A stretch of DNA of 64,000 nucleotides from CAVRAW01 sp963716135 (GTDB lineage: Bacteria; Planctomycetota; Planctomycetia; Pirellulales; JADZDJ01), in assembly GCA_963716135.1 (NCBI GenBank), contig OY970289.1, positions 2,790,001 to 2,854,000 on the forward strand, written 5' to 3'. Position 1 is the stretch's first letter, and each line of letters opens with the position of its first letter. Positions 1 through 8,543 of the stretch are shown piece after piece. Below the pieces are notes generated by a model, which saw only the letters and a list, made by a program, of their open reading frames with translations, had not been told where the DNA came from and made no database searches. The position numbers were made by a program, and so were the translations under genes.

Positions 1-1109
1 TGGGCGGGCCCGATCCCACGATTCCTTTGGAAATCCAAGCTCAAGAAACACAAACCGGCCGCTTGATGTTGGGCGTCGGCGTGAACTCCGACGCGGGCTT
101 GGTCGGCAACTTCGTGCTCGACGAGCAAAACTTCGACATCACGCGCTTGCCGCGCTCCTGGGAAGATATTCGCAACGGCACCGCCTGGCGCGGCGCCGGC
201 CAGGGCTTGCGCATCGAGGCCAATCCTGGCACGCAAGTCCAGCGCTACGCCGCCACCTTCCGCGAGCCGTATTTATGGGAAACGCCCGCCGGCTGGGTGC
301 AAATGAATGTCTCCGGCTACTACTTCACACGCATCTACGAAAACTGGACCGAAGGCCGCGTCGGCGGCAAAGTGGGTTTGGGTCTCGCCCTGACACCCGA
401 TTTCACCGTTCGCACCGCCTTCCGCGGCGAACGTGTTGACATTTACAACCCCACGCCCACCCCGGTCGTCGTGCCCGAGTTGCTCAATGCCCTCGGCTCG
501 CACGATCTGTATGGGTTCTCGCTGGGCGTCTCGCACGACACTCGCGACAGCCCGTTCCTCCCGACTCAAGGACATCTGCTATCCACCGACTTTGAAGAAG
601 TGGTCGGATCGTTCCAATATCCGCGCGTCGACGTGCAGGCCCGCCAGTATTGGCTGTTGCGCCAACGGGCCGACGGTTCCGGACGCCACGTGTTCAGCCT
701 TGGCGGCGAATTCGGCGTCACCGGCGCCGACACACCGATTTACGACAACTTCTTCCCCGGCGGTTTCAGTTCTTTGCGAGGCTTCGCCTTCCGCGGCGCT
801 GCGCCAAAGGACGGCAACGTCGTCGTCGGTGGTCAGTTCGAACTGTTGGGAACCGCCGAATACCTGTTCCCGATCACGGCCGACGACGCGCTGCGCGCCG
901 TCGTATTCTGCGATTTCGGCACCGCCGAGAAGACTGTGGCCATCAACGGCGATCAATTCCGCGTCGCCCCAGGTTTCGGCTTGCGGATCAACGTGCCGGC
1001 CATGGGCCCGGCCCCAATCGCGCTCGACTTTGCCACACCGGTCGCGCTGGCCCACGGCGACCAGGTGCAAAACTTCAGCTTCTTCGTCGGCCTCGGCCGC
1101 AGCTATTAA
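1..1109 (+). CDS. BamA/Omp85-family outer-membrane barrel, C-terminal part (5' end outside window)
   Basis: The reading frame is open from the first bases of the window (codons start at base 3), so the N-terminal POTRA region is missing. What remains, about 369 residues, has alternating hydrophobic and polar strands, a GGFSSLRGFAFRG segment typical of the conserved Omp85 barrel loop, and ends in an aromatic residue (VGLGRSY), as expected of a protein inserted in an outer membrane. The family folds or secretes outer-membrane proteins. Whether this is BamA itself or a TamA-like or other paralogue cannot be decided without the N-terminus. A hairpin and a REP-like repeat follow the stop. Confidence 0.8.
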   Translation, partial: GGPDPTIPLEIQAQETQTGRLMLGVGVNSDAGLVGNFVLDEQNFDITRLPRSWEDIRNGTAWRGAGQGLRIEANPGTQVQRYAATFREPYLWETPAGWVQMNVSGYYFTRIYENWTEGRVGGKVGLGLALTPDFTVRTAFRGERVDIYNPTPTPVVVPELLNALGSHDLYGFSLGVSHDTRDSPFLPTQGHLLSTDFEEVVGSFQYPRVDVQARQYWLLRQRADGSGRHVFSLGGEFGVTGADTPIYDNFFPGGFSSLRGFAFRGAAPKDGNVVVGGQFELLGTAEYLFPITADDALRAVVFCDFGTAEKTVAINGDQFRVAPGFGLRINVPAMGPAPIALDFATPVALAHGDQVQNFSFFVGLGRSY

Positions 1110-1113
1110 AGCG

Positions 1114-1133
1114 CCGGCGTGTCCCCACGCCGG
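1114..1133 (+). terminator. 8-bp GC-rich hairpin after the Omp85 gene
   Basis: The arms CCGGCGTG and CACGCCGG pair perfectly around a 4-base loop, 5 bases after the TAA stop. No T-run follows, so it may be a processing or terminator hairpin, or part of the adjacent intergenic repeat. Confidence 0.45.
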
Positions 1134-1135
1134 TA

Positions 1136-1160
1136 TAGCCGGAGGGCAACGCCCTCCGGA
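1136..1160. repeat. REP-like intergenic palindrome, family A
   Basis: TAGCC followed by an imperfect palindrome in which GGAGGGC and GCCCTCC flank a short loop (AA/CAAC). Near-identical copies occur at 2397, 3434, 5527 and, inverted, at 46103. Confidence 0.75.
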
Positions 1161-1252
1161 GAATCGCCACCCCGCTCGCCACTGCTTTCTGGCGTGCCGT
1201 CCCACCGCCCGCTATGCTGCATTCGGGCGCCTCCGTCGCCGGAGCATGGCCA

Positions 1253-2293
1253 ATGTGGTTCCAACCGCGCATCAAACTCAAACCCTTGGCCGAATTCCTG
1301 CGCCGCTTGGGCATTTCGCTCCAATCCGGCATCGATCTCCGCACCGTGCTGGCCAACGAAGCCCGCCGTTCGTCCCCGGCGCTGCGCGGCCGAGTGGAAT
1401 CCATTCGCCTCAACATCGACGCCGGCTGGTCGTTGGCCGAAGCCTTCTGCGCCACCGGCGAATATTTCCCTCCCTTGGTACGCGAGCTGATCGCCGTCGG
1501 CGAGCAAACCGGCCACCTGCCCGAAGTCCTGCACCAACTCACGGAACATTACGAGCAACAAATCGTGCTGCGGCAAACTTTTCTTCGGGCAATCCTCTGG
1601 CCGATGATGCAACTGTTCCTCGCTTTGTCGGTCGTCGGCCTGCTGATTTATGTCACCGGCTGGATCCAGTCGGTCACCGGCACCCGAGTCGACATGTTGG
1701 GTTTCGGCCTGGTCGGCACACGTGGCTTGATCATCTATCTGCTCTTTCTCGGCACGATCGCTGCGGCGATGTACGTCACCTACCGTGCGATTGCCGCCGG
1801 AAAGCTCTGGACCGCCCCGGTGCAGCGCTTCGTGCTGCGCTTGCCGCAAATCGGCGGCGCGCTGCGCACTTTGGCCGTGGCCCGCTTCTCTTGGACGCTG
1901 CACGTGGCGCTGGACGCCGCCATGGAATTGAAACGCGCCCTGTCGCTGGCCCTGGACAGCACGCACAACATCGAATTCATCGCCGAGCGAGATGAAATCC
2001 TCGGCGTCATCCAGCGCGGACACGAGATCCACGAAGCCTTGGCGCTAACCAACGTCTTTCCCAAAGAACTGCTCGATGCGGTGCAGGTCGGCGAGGAAAG
2101 CGGCCGCCTCCCGGAAACTTTGGCCATCCTCTCCCGCCAACAACTCGACGAAGCGCGAGCGGCACTGGCAATCCTCACGCGATTGGCCGGCTACGCCGTT
2201 TGGCTGCTTGTGGCGCTTTTGATTATCGCGCTAATTTTTCGTCTGGCGGGCTTTTACATCGGCATGATCAACGCCGCCGCCGCCCCACGCTAG
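1253..2293 (+). CDS. Type II secretion system F / PilC-family inner-membrane protein
   Basis: This 346-residue protein has two copies of the T2SS-F fold. The first (about residues 5-125) holds the LRTVLANEA and VRELIAVGEQTGHLPEVL segments; the second holds AMELKRALSLALDST and LLDAVQVGEESGRLPETL. Hydrophobic helices lie near residues 120-150, 165-190 and at the C-terminus. GspF/PilC proteins form the inner-membrane platform of type II secretion or type IV pilus machines. The ATG at 1253 is chosen because GGAG lies 8 bases upstream; an ATG at 1214 is also in frame. No GspE/PilB ATPase is adjacent, so the machine it serves is unknown. Confidence 0.85.
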   Translation: MWFQPRIKLKPLAEFLRRLGISLQSGIDLRTVLANEARRSSPALRGRVESIRLNIDAGWSLAEAFCATGEYFPPLVRELIAVGEQTGHLPEVLHQLTEHYEQQIVLRQTFLRAILWPMMQLFLALSVVGLLIYVTGWIQSVTGTRVDMLGFGLVGTRGLIIYLLFLGTIAAAMYVTYRAIAAGKLWTAPVQRFVLRLPQIGGALRTLAVARFSWTLHVALDAAMELKRALSLALDSTHNIEFIAERDEILGVIQRGHEIHEALALTNVFPKELLDAVQVGEESGRLPETLAILSRQQLDEARAALAILTRLAGYAVWLLVALLIIALIFRLAGFYIGMINAAAAPR

Positions 2294-2396
2294 CTGCCAA
2301 AATGCGGCAATTTCAGCGGCAATTTCGCACTGCCAAACCCGGGCATGCAGCCTGCCGATAACTACTTTATCTACACGCATGCCATCTCATGCCCCA

Positions 2397-2421
2397 TAGC
2401 CGGAGGGCAACGCACTCCGGA
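2397..2421. repeat. REP-like intergenic palindrome, family A (one mismatch)
   Basis: Same TAGCC plus GGAGGGCAACG core as the copy at 1136, with one change in the right arm (CACTCC instead of CCCTCC). It sits just upstream of the next gene's probable ribosome-binding site. Confidence 0.7.
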
Positions 2422-2442
2422 GCCGCACCCCGGAGCCTCCAC

Positions 2443-3399
2443 TTGAACCACCTCAAATATTCATCGCTCTGCTTCGCCCTGCTGACGATCGTTTTCGTCC
2501 TCACCCCCTCTTCGCTCCGCGCTCAATTGCTCGTCCCCGGCACGGGCCAGCGCATCACCGAGGTCGGCGACGACTTCGAGGACCCCGCTTGGGCCTACAA
2601 TCTCAATTCCCCCAAAAGCAGCGAAGAGCAAGACGGTCAGGATCGACTTCCCAGCGGCCGCTCCACGAATGGCCGATGGGCCGAAGGACTCAAGCGCGGC
2701 CATCCCGATTACATCAAGCGCGTCGCCACGCCTCCCGGCGGCATTGTCGGCAGCGAAGGTTCGATGCTCTTTCTGTCCCTATACACGGGCGTCCCCGGTT
2801 ACTGCAGCGGTCAATCCAAGCAAGACGATTTGATCTGCCTGGTCGACACCCGATTGAATGGCCCCATTCCCGTTAGTTATTCTCCCAGCGTGGTGACGCA
2901 CGTCTATTTGCCCCCCTGGCATAAATGGGAACGTCGCGACGGCAACTCGTTCGCCTTCCGTGCCGCCGTGCAAACGCACAAGATGGAACGAGCCGGCGGC
3001 GGCCTCTTCCGCTCCGGAGGCATGCGCTCCAAACTCGACACCTATTGGCCTGGCATCTTGATTCGATTCAACCCGGGCGACGGCGACAAGAAACCTGATT
3101 CCGCCACGTTGGTCCTGCGCCACCACCGCAACGGCGCCGATTACGACAAGCTAGACATCGCCGAGCCCGGCTGGTGGACCTTGGGCATGTCGTTCCCGCC
3201 CAATGGCGAAGTCCAATATTACGCCCACGCTGGCGTCGAGCCGCTCACCGAAAAAGACCACCTCGCTTCGGAATATCCCTATGGCAGCTCCTGCGAGCAG
3301 TTCGAAACCTTCTTCTTCGACGTGCTCAACGGCGACAACGGCAACTGGTCCACCCCCTGGGTGGTCGACGACTCCTTCGTTTACTGGAACCGCAGATAG
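2443..3399 (+). CDS. Secreted protein of unknown function
   Basis: I do not recognise a named family. A TTG at 2443 with GGAG 7 bases upstream gives a clean signal peptide (NHLKYSSLCFALLTIVFVL, then cleavage near SLRAQ), which favours this start over the ATG at 2389 that would encode part of the upstream repeat. The mature protein of about 290 residues is rich in Trp, Gly and Pro (PPWHKWERRDG, GWWTLGMSFPPNGEV, NWSTPWVVDDSFVYWN), suggesting a compact extracellular beta-rich, possibly lectin- or glycanase-like fold, but no catalytic motif is evident. It is transcribed toward the convergent acyl-CoA synthetase gene. Confidence 0.6.
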   Translation: MNHLKYSSLCFALLTIVFVLTPSSLRAQLLVPGTGQRITEVGDDFEDPAWAYNLNSPKSSEEQDGQDRLPSGRSTNGRWAEGLKRGHPDYIKRVATPPGGIVGSEGSMLFLSLYTGVPGYCSGQSKQDDLICLVDTRLNGPIPVSYSPSVVTHVYLPPWHKWERRDGNSFAFRAAVQTHKMERAGGGLFRSGGMRSKLDTYWPGILIRFNPGDGDKKPDSATLVLRHHRNGADYDKLDIAEPGWWTLGMSFPPNGEVQYYAHAGVEPLTEKDHLASEYPYGSSCEQFETFFFDVLNGDNGNWSTPWVVDDSFVYWNRR

Positions 3400-3402
3400 T
3401 AC

Positions 3403-3458
3403 GGGAGGGCGAGGCTCCCGCCGAGCCGTTCGATAGCCGGAGGTCAACGACCTCCGGA
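3403..3458. repeat. Composite REP-like unit: family B hairpin plus family A palindrome
   Basis: GGGAGGGCGAGGCTCCC (3403-3419) is followed by a family A palindrome (3434-3458, GGAGGTC/GACCTCC arms). The palindrome contains the stop codon of the convergent minus-strand gene, so its last residues (SSGGR) are encoded by the repeat. Confidence 0.7.
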
Positions 3459-5060
3459 GGAATCGCCACCGCGGCCGAACTTCACCAGCGCCAATTCCTT
3501 CAGGCCGCGCAAGTCAAGCTTCCCCGTTCCCAGCACGGGAAACTCCTTCACCTCGCAAAAACTGTCGGCCGACGGGATCATCAGGTTCGGCAGGCCCGCG
3601 TCCGCAAGTCCCTTGCGCATCTCATCCCTCGTTATGTCGGTCGCCAGATGCATCACGACCAGCCGCTCCCCTTTGGCTTCATCGGGCACTGCGGTCACGA
3701 CGGCTTTCAGATGATCTTCGTCGCCGCCGAGAATCTGCTGCAGCGCGTCCTCAATCTTCACATGCGGCACCATCTCGCCCCCCAGCTTCGAGAATCGGCT
3801 CTCGCGACCCGTGATCGTAATGAATCCATCGCCGTCGATTCGCGCTAAATCCCCCGTCACATACCAGCCGTCGCGCATCACGCTGGCGGTCAAGTCGGGC
3901 CGATTCAAATATCCTTTCATCACGTTCGGCCCGGTCGCCAATAGCATCCCTTCCTGACCGATCGGCAACTCTGCCCCGTTTTCCAAACTCACAACCTTGA
4001 CGCGCACTCCCGGGATGGGCCGCCCGACAGTCCCGTCACGTGCACACGGCTCTTGGGGATGCGGGTTTCGATCCGGCGGCACGTTCACCGCCACGAGCGG
4101 CGATAGTTCCGTGCAGCCATAGGCTTCGTAGGGGCGCATGCCCAGCCGCGACTCGCAGGAATCCGCCAGCTCCTTCGGCAGCCGTTCGGCCGACGCGAAG
4201 ACCGCGGTCAAAGTGCGAAATTCATCCGCATGCCCGCGCTTCAAATAAATCCGCAGAAACGTTGGCGTGGTCATCAGAATCGTCGCTTGATGATCCGCGC
4301 ACAGCTTGCCCACCTGATGCGCGTCCCGCGGATCGAAGTGGTAGGCTCCTTTCGGCGACAGCGTCAACACGGTCCAAAGCGTGCCGGTAAAGCCATATGA
4401 ATGAAAAAACGGCAATACTCCGACCAGCACGTCGTCGTCCGTCAACCGCACCGCCGCATTGATCGCCTCCACTTGCGAAGCGATATTGTCGTGCGAAAGC
4501 ATCACTCCCTTGGGCTCGCTTTCCGAGCCGGAGGTGAACAGCACGGTCAGCAAATCATCCGGCGAGACGTCGGCAATCCCCAGTTTCCGCTCCAACCAGC
4601 CGATCGGCAGCTTCGACTGCACCAATCCCGCCAGCTTGTCGGCCAACGTGATCTGCTGCGGAAAATCCTCCAGGTAAACGACCTCCGCCTCCAACTCCAA
4701 TTTCAATCGCTCCATCAATTTGCGGCTGGCCAGCACGTGCCGAATGCCGCACTGCTTGATGCAGTGATTCATCACGCTGGACTTCAGCGTGTAATTCAAA
4801 TTCACCGCGATCCGCCCTGCCAGCGGCAACGCGGCGTTGACCACCACGCCGGCCGCCGATGGCGGCAACAGCACGCCGACATACTTTTCATCCGCGTCGA
4901 GCACCTGGCGCACCAAAAACCGACGCAGCACCAGCGTGCGCATCAAAAGCTGATTGCCGGTGAGATCAGCCCCCGTCGAGTCGGCGATTTTTGCCCGGCC
5001 ACCCACCTGACGGCAGTTCCGCAAAAACTGGCGCGGCAGCGTAAGTCGGGCCATAACCAT
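3444..5060 (-). CDS. AMP-forming acyl-CoA / acyl-ACP synthetase
   Basis: This member of the adenylate-forming (ANL) superfamily, about 538 residues, activates a carboxylic acid, probably a fatty acid, with ATP. The P-loop-like motif LFTSGSESEPKGVMLSH, the AMP-binding YGCTELSP, and the hinge region GWYVTGDLARIDGDGFITITGR are all present, followed by a C-terminal domain with GTGKLD. The overall sequence resembles the synthetase half of Aas (2-acyl-GPE acyltransferase/acyl-ACP synthetase), but no acyltransferase domain is fused. The start at 5060 (MVMARLTLP) is chosen because the upstream frame is low-complexity. The 3' end runs into a REP-like repeat. Confidence 0.85.
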   Translation of the reverse strand: MVMARLTLPRQFLRNCRQVGGRAKIADSTGADLTGNQLLMRTLVLRRFLVRQVLDADEKYVGVLLPPSAAGVVVNAALPLAGRIAVNLNYTLKSSVMNHCIKQCGIRHVLASRKLMERLKLELEAEVVYLEDFPQQITLADKLAGLVQSKLPIGWLERKLGIADVSPDDLLTVLFTSGSESEPKGVMLSHDNIASQVEAINAAVRLTDDDVLVGVLPFFHSYGFTGTLWTVLTLSPKGAYHFDPRDAHQVGKLCADHQATILMTTPTFLRIYLKRGHADEFRTLTAVFASAERLPKELADSCESRLGMRPYEAYGCTELSPLVAVNVPPDRNPHPQEPCARDGTVGRPIPGVRVKVVSLENGAELPIGQEGMLLATGPNVMKGYLNRPDLTASVMRDGWYVTGDLARIDGDGFITITGRESRFSKLGGEMVPHVKIEDALQQILGGDEDHLKAVVTAVPDEAKGERLVVMHLATDITRDEMRKGLADAGLPNLMIPSADSFCEVKEFPVLGTGKLDLRGLKELALVKFGRGGDSSGGR

Positions 5061-5204
5061 CCGTGCGTGTGAGAGAAAAAATCGAAGTGCCGCGGGGGCC
5101 GCGCCTCGCGTTTTCACGTGCGAAGTTCGCCTTGCGACGCTGCCCCACGGCGGCTACGATTGTGCCCCGTTTTCACTCGACAAGTCAATCGCGGAGCGCA
5201 CCCC

Positions 5205-5510
5205 ATGGGCCGCCTGTTTTGGTTGTTCGCCGGAGCCGCAATCGGAGCCGGACTGATGTACGGCGCGTTTAACTACCACGTGCTGAAAACCGACAAGGGC
5301 TTCGAACTAGTGCCCAAACGGTCTCCCAGCCTGGCCGATTGCTACGTGAACGTCAGCGCCTTCACGCTCGCCGATTGGGGTTCCCACCCCGATCTTTCCG
5401 CCGATTGCATGGCCGCCGAAAAATCCCACCTCCTCAACGACCCCAGCGGCAACGTCGGCACCGCCATCGACAACGGCCTGCAGCGCGTCTTCAACGAAAT
5501 CAGGCAGTGA
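5205..5510 (+). CDS. Small membrane-anchored protein of unknown function
   Basis: A 101-residue protein starting MGRLFWLFAGAAIGAGLMYG, a single N-terminal membrane anchor with Gly/Ala packing motifs, followed by a soluble tail with two cysteines (DCYVN, DCMAAEK). GGAG lies 8 bases before the ATG at 5205, which favours it over in-frame upstream codons. It is divergent from the acyl-CoA synthetase and followed by REP-like repeats. No family recognised. Confidence 0.6.
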   Translation: MGRLFWLFAGAAIGAGLMYGAFNYHVLKTDKGFELVPKRSPSLADCYVNVSAFTLADWGSHPDLSADCMAAEKSHLLNDPSGNVGTAIDNGLQRVFNEIRQ

Positions 5511-5526
5511 GCGACATCATCGCGCC

Positions 5527-5575
5527 TAGCCGGAGGGCAACGCCCTCCGGAGACATTCGGGAGGGCGAGGCTCCC
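5527..5575. repeat. Composite REP-like unit: family A palindrome plus family B hairpin
   Basis: A family A palindrome identical in core to the one at 1136 (5527-5551) is followed 7 bases later by GGGAGGGCGAGGCTCCC (5559-5575), identical to 3403-3419 but in the opposite order relative to family A. Confidence 0.75.
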
Positions 5576-5632
5576 GCCGAACCGTGCAGGGTGGCACGCC
5601 CTAAGTCTGCGAAGGGCGTGGTGCACAACCAA

Positions 5633-6766
5633 TTACCCCCGCGCCAACTGCTCGGTCTGCTTCACAAATTCGTCGCCACGCCATTCGTTGTCGGCGCGAA
5701 TTCCCTTGCCGTCCTTCGAAGCCGCAGCCGCCTTCACCTTCCGCGCTTCCGCCTGGCGATGCACCAGATCGTAATGCGTGGTGAAGTACTGAAGGCTGTG
5801 GCCCTTGAAGTCGTCGATCGTCTTGAAATTGTGCTTGTCCATGAACGCCGACAGCTCGTTGCACATGTCGTGGATGCAGCGGTATCCGACCTTCATCACG
5901 TAGGTGCAAACCTGCACGGTGTCGCAACCCAACAGGATGAACTGCGCCGCATCATTGCCCGTTTCCACGCCGCCGATGCCCGACAGTGTGCGGCCCGGGA
6001 ATTCCTTCTTGATTACTTGCGCAATTTCCATGCACATCCGCAAGGCGATCGGCATCACCGCCTTGCAGGAATAACCGCCCGGCGTGGTGAACCCTTCGAC
6101 GCACGGCTCAGGCCGTAGTGTTTCCAAATCCACCCCGATCACGCTGCGGATCGTGTTGATCGCGCTCACGCCGTCGCAACCGGCCTTCAAGGCCGCGCGA
6201 GTCGGGTCTTCGATGTGCGTCACGTTGGGCGTCATCTTCGCCCAGACCGGTACCTTGGCCGCGCTCATCACCCAACCGCACACCTCCTCCAAAATCTCCG
6301 GGCTTTCGCCCATCGCGGAGCCCATTTTGCGTTCGGGCAATCCGTGCGGGCAGGAGAAGTTGCATTCGAATGCATCGACGCCTGTTTCCTGGCAGCGTTC
6401 CACAATTTCAATCCACGCATCCTTGCGGAATTCCTCCATGATCGAGCAAATCAGGATGCGATCCGGATATTTATCTTTCACCTGCTTGAATTCATCCAAC
6501 CAGGTTTCAAACGGCCGGTCGCTGATCAGCTCGATGTTTTCCCAGCCGATGATTTCTTTCGATTCCAGCGTGCGCATCCGCCCGTAGCGCGGCTGCACGT
6601 TGATCACTTTGCCGGCGTCGAGGCTGACCGTCTTGCAAATCACGCCTCCCCAGCCTTCATCGAAAGCTTTGCCGATCACGTTAGCATTGGTCCCCGGCGG
6701 ACCGGATCCAATGACGAAAGGATTCGGATACTTCAAACCATTAACAGTGACGCTAAGATCAGCCAT
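5633..6766 (-). CDS. preA: PreA-type dihydropyrimidine dehydrogenase catalytic subunit
   Basis: This FMN-dependent TIM-barrel enzyme of the dihydroorotate dehydrogenase family reduces uracil/thymine to dihydropyrimidines, or runs the reverse reaction. Typical PreA segments are VIGSGPPGTNANVI near the N-terminus, NFSCPHGLPERKMGSAMGE (active-site Cys loop, about residue 155), AINTIRS, and SGIGGVETGNDAAQFILLG (phosphate-binding end). At 377 residues it lacks the C-terminal pair of 4Fe-4S motifs found in E. coli PreA; no CxxCxxC is visible. The ATG at 6766 begins MADLSVTVNGLKYPNPF. It lies downstream of the aminotransferase on the same strand. No PreT partner is in the window. Confidence 0.88.
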   Translation of the reverse strand: MADLSVTVNGLKYPNPFVIGSGPPGTNANVIGKAFDEGWGGVICKTVSLDAGKVINVQPRYGRMRTLESKEIIGWENIELISDRPFETWLDEFKQVKDKYPDRILICSIMEEFRKDAWIEIVERCQETGVDAFECNFSCPHGLPERKMGSAMGESPEILEEVCGWVMSAAKVPVWAKMTPNVTHIEDPTRAALKAGCDGVSAINTIRSVIGVDLETLRPEPCVEGFTTPGGYSCKAVMPIALRMCMEIAQVIKKEFPGRTLSGIGGVETGNDAAQFILLGCDTVQVCTYVMKVGYRCIHDMCNELSAFMDKHNFKTIDDFKGHSLQYFTTHYDLVHRQAEARKVKAAAASKDGKGIRADNEWRGDEFVKQTEQLARG

Positions 6767-6909
6767 GGCACACAGAAAAGGGTTAGGAGACGAGGGACTG
6801 GTGATTACGAACCCACGCTGTCCCGGAGAAGTTTGACCAAACGTTCCACGATATTCGGTATGCCGCCGCTCTGATTTCCTGAACAAATTATACCCGATGC
6901 AATCGGGCG

Positions 6910-8277
6910 TTACCTCTTTTTGCCAACAATTCCCAGCACCTCATCCAGACAGTCGATCATGAAGTCGGCGTCATCCTTGGTAATGCACATGGGGGGCTTA
7001 ATTCGCAGCGTATTGCCAAATAGCCCGCCCTTGCCCAGCAGTAACCCGCGCTCCTTGGCTAATTCCAGCACCTCAGAGGCCTCGGTATTCGCCGGCTCCT
7101 TGGTCTTGCGATCACGGACCAATTCCGCCCCCAACATCAGCCCCATGCCGCGCACCTCGCCAATAAGGTTGTGCCGTGATTGAAGTTCCGTCAGCCCCTT
7201 CTTCAAGTGGTTGCCAATCTCGTGGGCGTTCTTTTGGATGCCTTCGCTGTCGATGATCTCCAAGGTCGCCAGCCCCTGAGTCATGGAAATCGGATTGCCC
7301 CCGTAGGTGTTGAAGTGAATCCGATTCTTCATCACCTTGGCGATTTCCGGCTTACTGACGCAGGCCCCCAGCGGCGCTCCGTTGCCGATCCCCTTGGCCA
7401 TCGTGACCATGTCGGGCTTCACGCCGTAGTTCTCAAATCCCCAGAACTTCGTGCCGGTGCGGCCAAATCCCGCCTGCACTTCGTCGGCGATGCAAACCCC
7501 GCCCGCCTTGCGGACGATTTCGTACACGATGCCAAAGTATTCCGGCGGCGGCACAATCGTGCCCCCCACCCCCTGGATCGATTCGGCAATGAACGCCGCC
7601 ACCTGCCCGCTGGTTTCGTACTTGATCACGTTCTCCACGTCGTGGGCACACTTCAGCCCGCAACTGGGATATTCCAGCCCGTAAGGGCAGCGGTAGCAGT
7701 ACGGCGCCAACGCATTCTTGATGCCCACCGTTGAATTCGATTTGAATTTCCACGTGCTGTGCGCCGTCAGCCCCATCGTGGCCGCCGTGCCGCCGTGATA
7801 GGCATTTCGCAAGCTGATGATTTCGTTGTTCCCCGTAAATTCGCGGGCCGAAAGCATCGCAATTTCGTTCGCTTCCGAACCCGAGTTTGTGAAGTACGTG
7901 ACCGTCAGATTGCTCCCCTCGGGCATGTGCTCGGCCAACTTCTTGCCGAACTGCCCGATCGTGGGATGCAGATAGATGGTGGTCACGTGCTGCAGCTTGC
8001 CCACCTGCTCGCGCACCTTCTCGACAATCTTAGGATGGCAGTGCCCGACCGAAACTGTGACGATTCCCGCGAAAGCATCCAGATAGCGCTTCCCCGTCTC
8101 GTCCCACAGGTACTGCATCTTCCCTTCCACGACCAGCAGCGGATCCTTGTAGTACGTCAGCAAGCCGGGCGACAAGTATTGTTGCCGCATGGCCAGCACT
8201 TCCTGCCGGCTGGGCCCTTTGTACGGACTCGGTTTGTGATTCGTTTCCGGAAGCGTGGCACGAGTTTCGGTGGCCAT
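6910..8277 (-). CDS. Class-III PLP aminotransferase (AGXT2 / beta-alanine transaminase-like)
   Basis: The 455-residue protein has the fold-type I omega-aminotransferase signature: the PLP phosphate site TNSGSEANEIAM (about residue 130), the AYHGGT segment, IADEVQAGFGRTGTKFWGF (Asp contacting the pyridine N) and the Schiff-base lysine in MAKGIGNGAPLGA. Family members use alanine/glyoxylate or beta-alanine/pyruvate. Because it neighbours PreA, a uracil-type permease and beta-ureidopropionase, conversion of beta-alanine (or beta-aminoisobutyrate) to malonate (methylmalonate) semialdehyde is the likely job. AAGGAG 7 bases upstream fixes the start at 8277. It carries an unusual Cys-rich insert, YCYRCPYGLEYPSCGLKC, around residue 195, also known from AGXT2-like proteins. 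Confidence 0.9.
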   Translation of the reverse strand: MATETRATLPETNHKPSPYKGPSRQEVLAMRQQYLSPGLLTYYKDPLLVVEGKMQYLWDETGKRYLDAFAGIVTVSVGHCHPKIVEKVREQVGKLQHVTTIYLHPTIGQFGKKLAEHMPEGSNLTVTYFTNSGSEANEIAMLSAREFTGNNEIISLRNAYHGGTAATMGLTAHSTWKFKSNSTVGIKNALAPYCYRCPYGLEYPSCGLKCAHDVENVIKYETSGQVAAFIAESIQGVGGTIVPPPEYFGIVYEIVRKAGGVCIADEVQAGFGRTGTKFWGFENYGVKPDMVTMAKGIGNGAPLGACVSKPEIAKVMKNRIHFNTYGGNPISMTQGLATLEIIDSEGIQKNAHEIGNHLKKGLTELQSRHNLIGEVRGMGLMLGAELVRDRKTKEPANTEASEVLELAKERGLLLGKGGLFGNTLRIKPPMCITKDDADFMIDCLDEVLGIVGKKR

Positions 8278-8543
8278 CCAGTTACTCCTTAAGCGGCTCA
8301 ACTAGTGCTGGCCGCTGGATTAAGCGTGGCAGGGGAATCCCTCAGAATATCCCCGGATTCTAACTCCCGCCAGCCCCCTCCGCCACAGTTTGACGGGACG
8401 ATCGCCACCGAGGTGCCGTCTGCCTCATCAAGCATTCCGGCCCGGCTTGATTCCCAGAATTCCCCGAATGCTGTTGACCTTCGCCTCCCTGGCGAATTAA
8501 CTGGAGGGCACTTATCTCCCAGTAATTTTCCGCGGGTAAATCC

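Noticed and set aside
433..1995. 520-residue open frame crossing two genes on the plus strand
   Set aside because: Arg/Ser/Pro-rich sequence in a shifted frame over the Omp85 and GspF genes; typical high-GC shadow frame with no family pattern.
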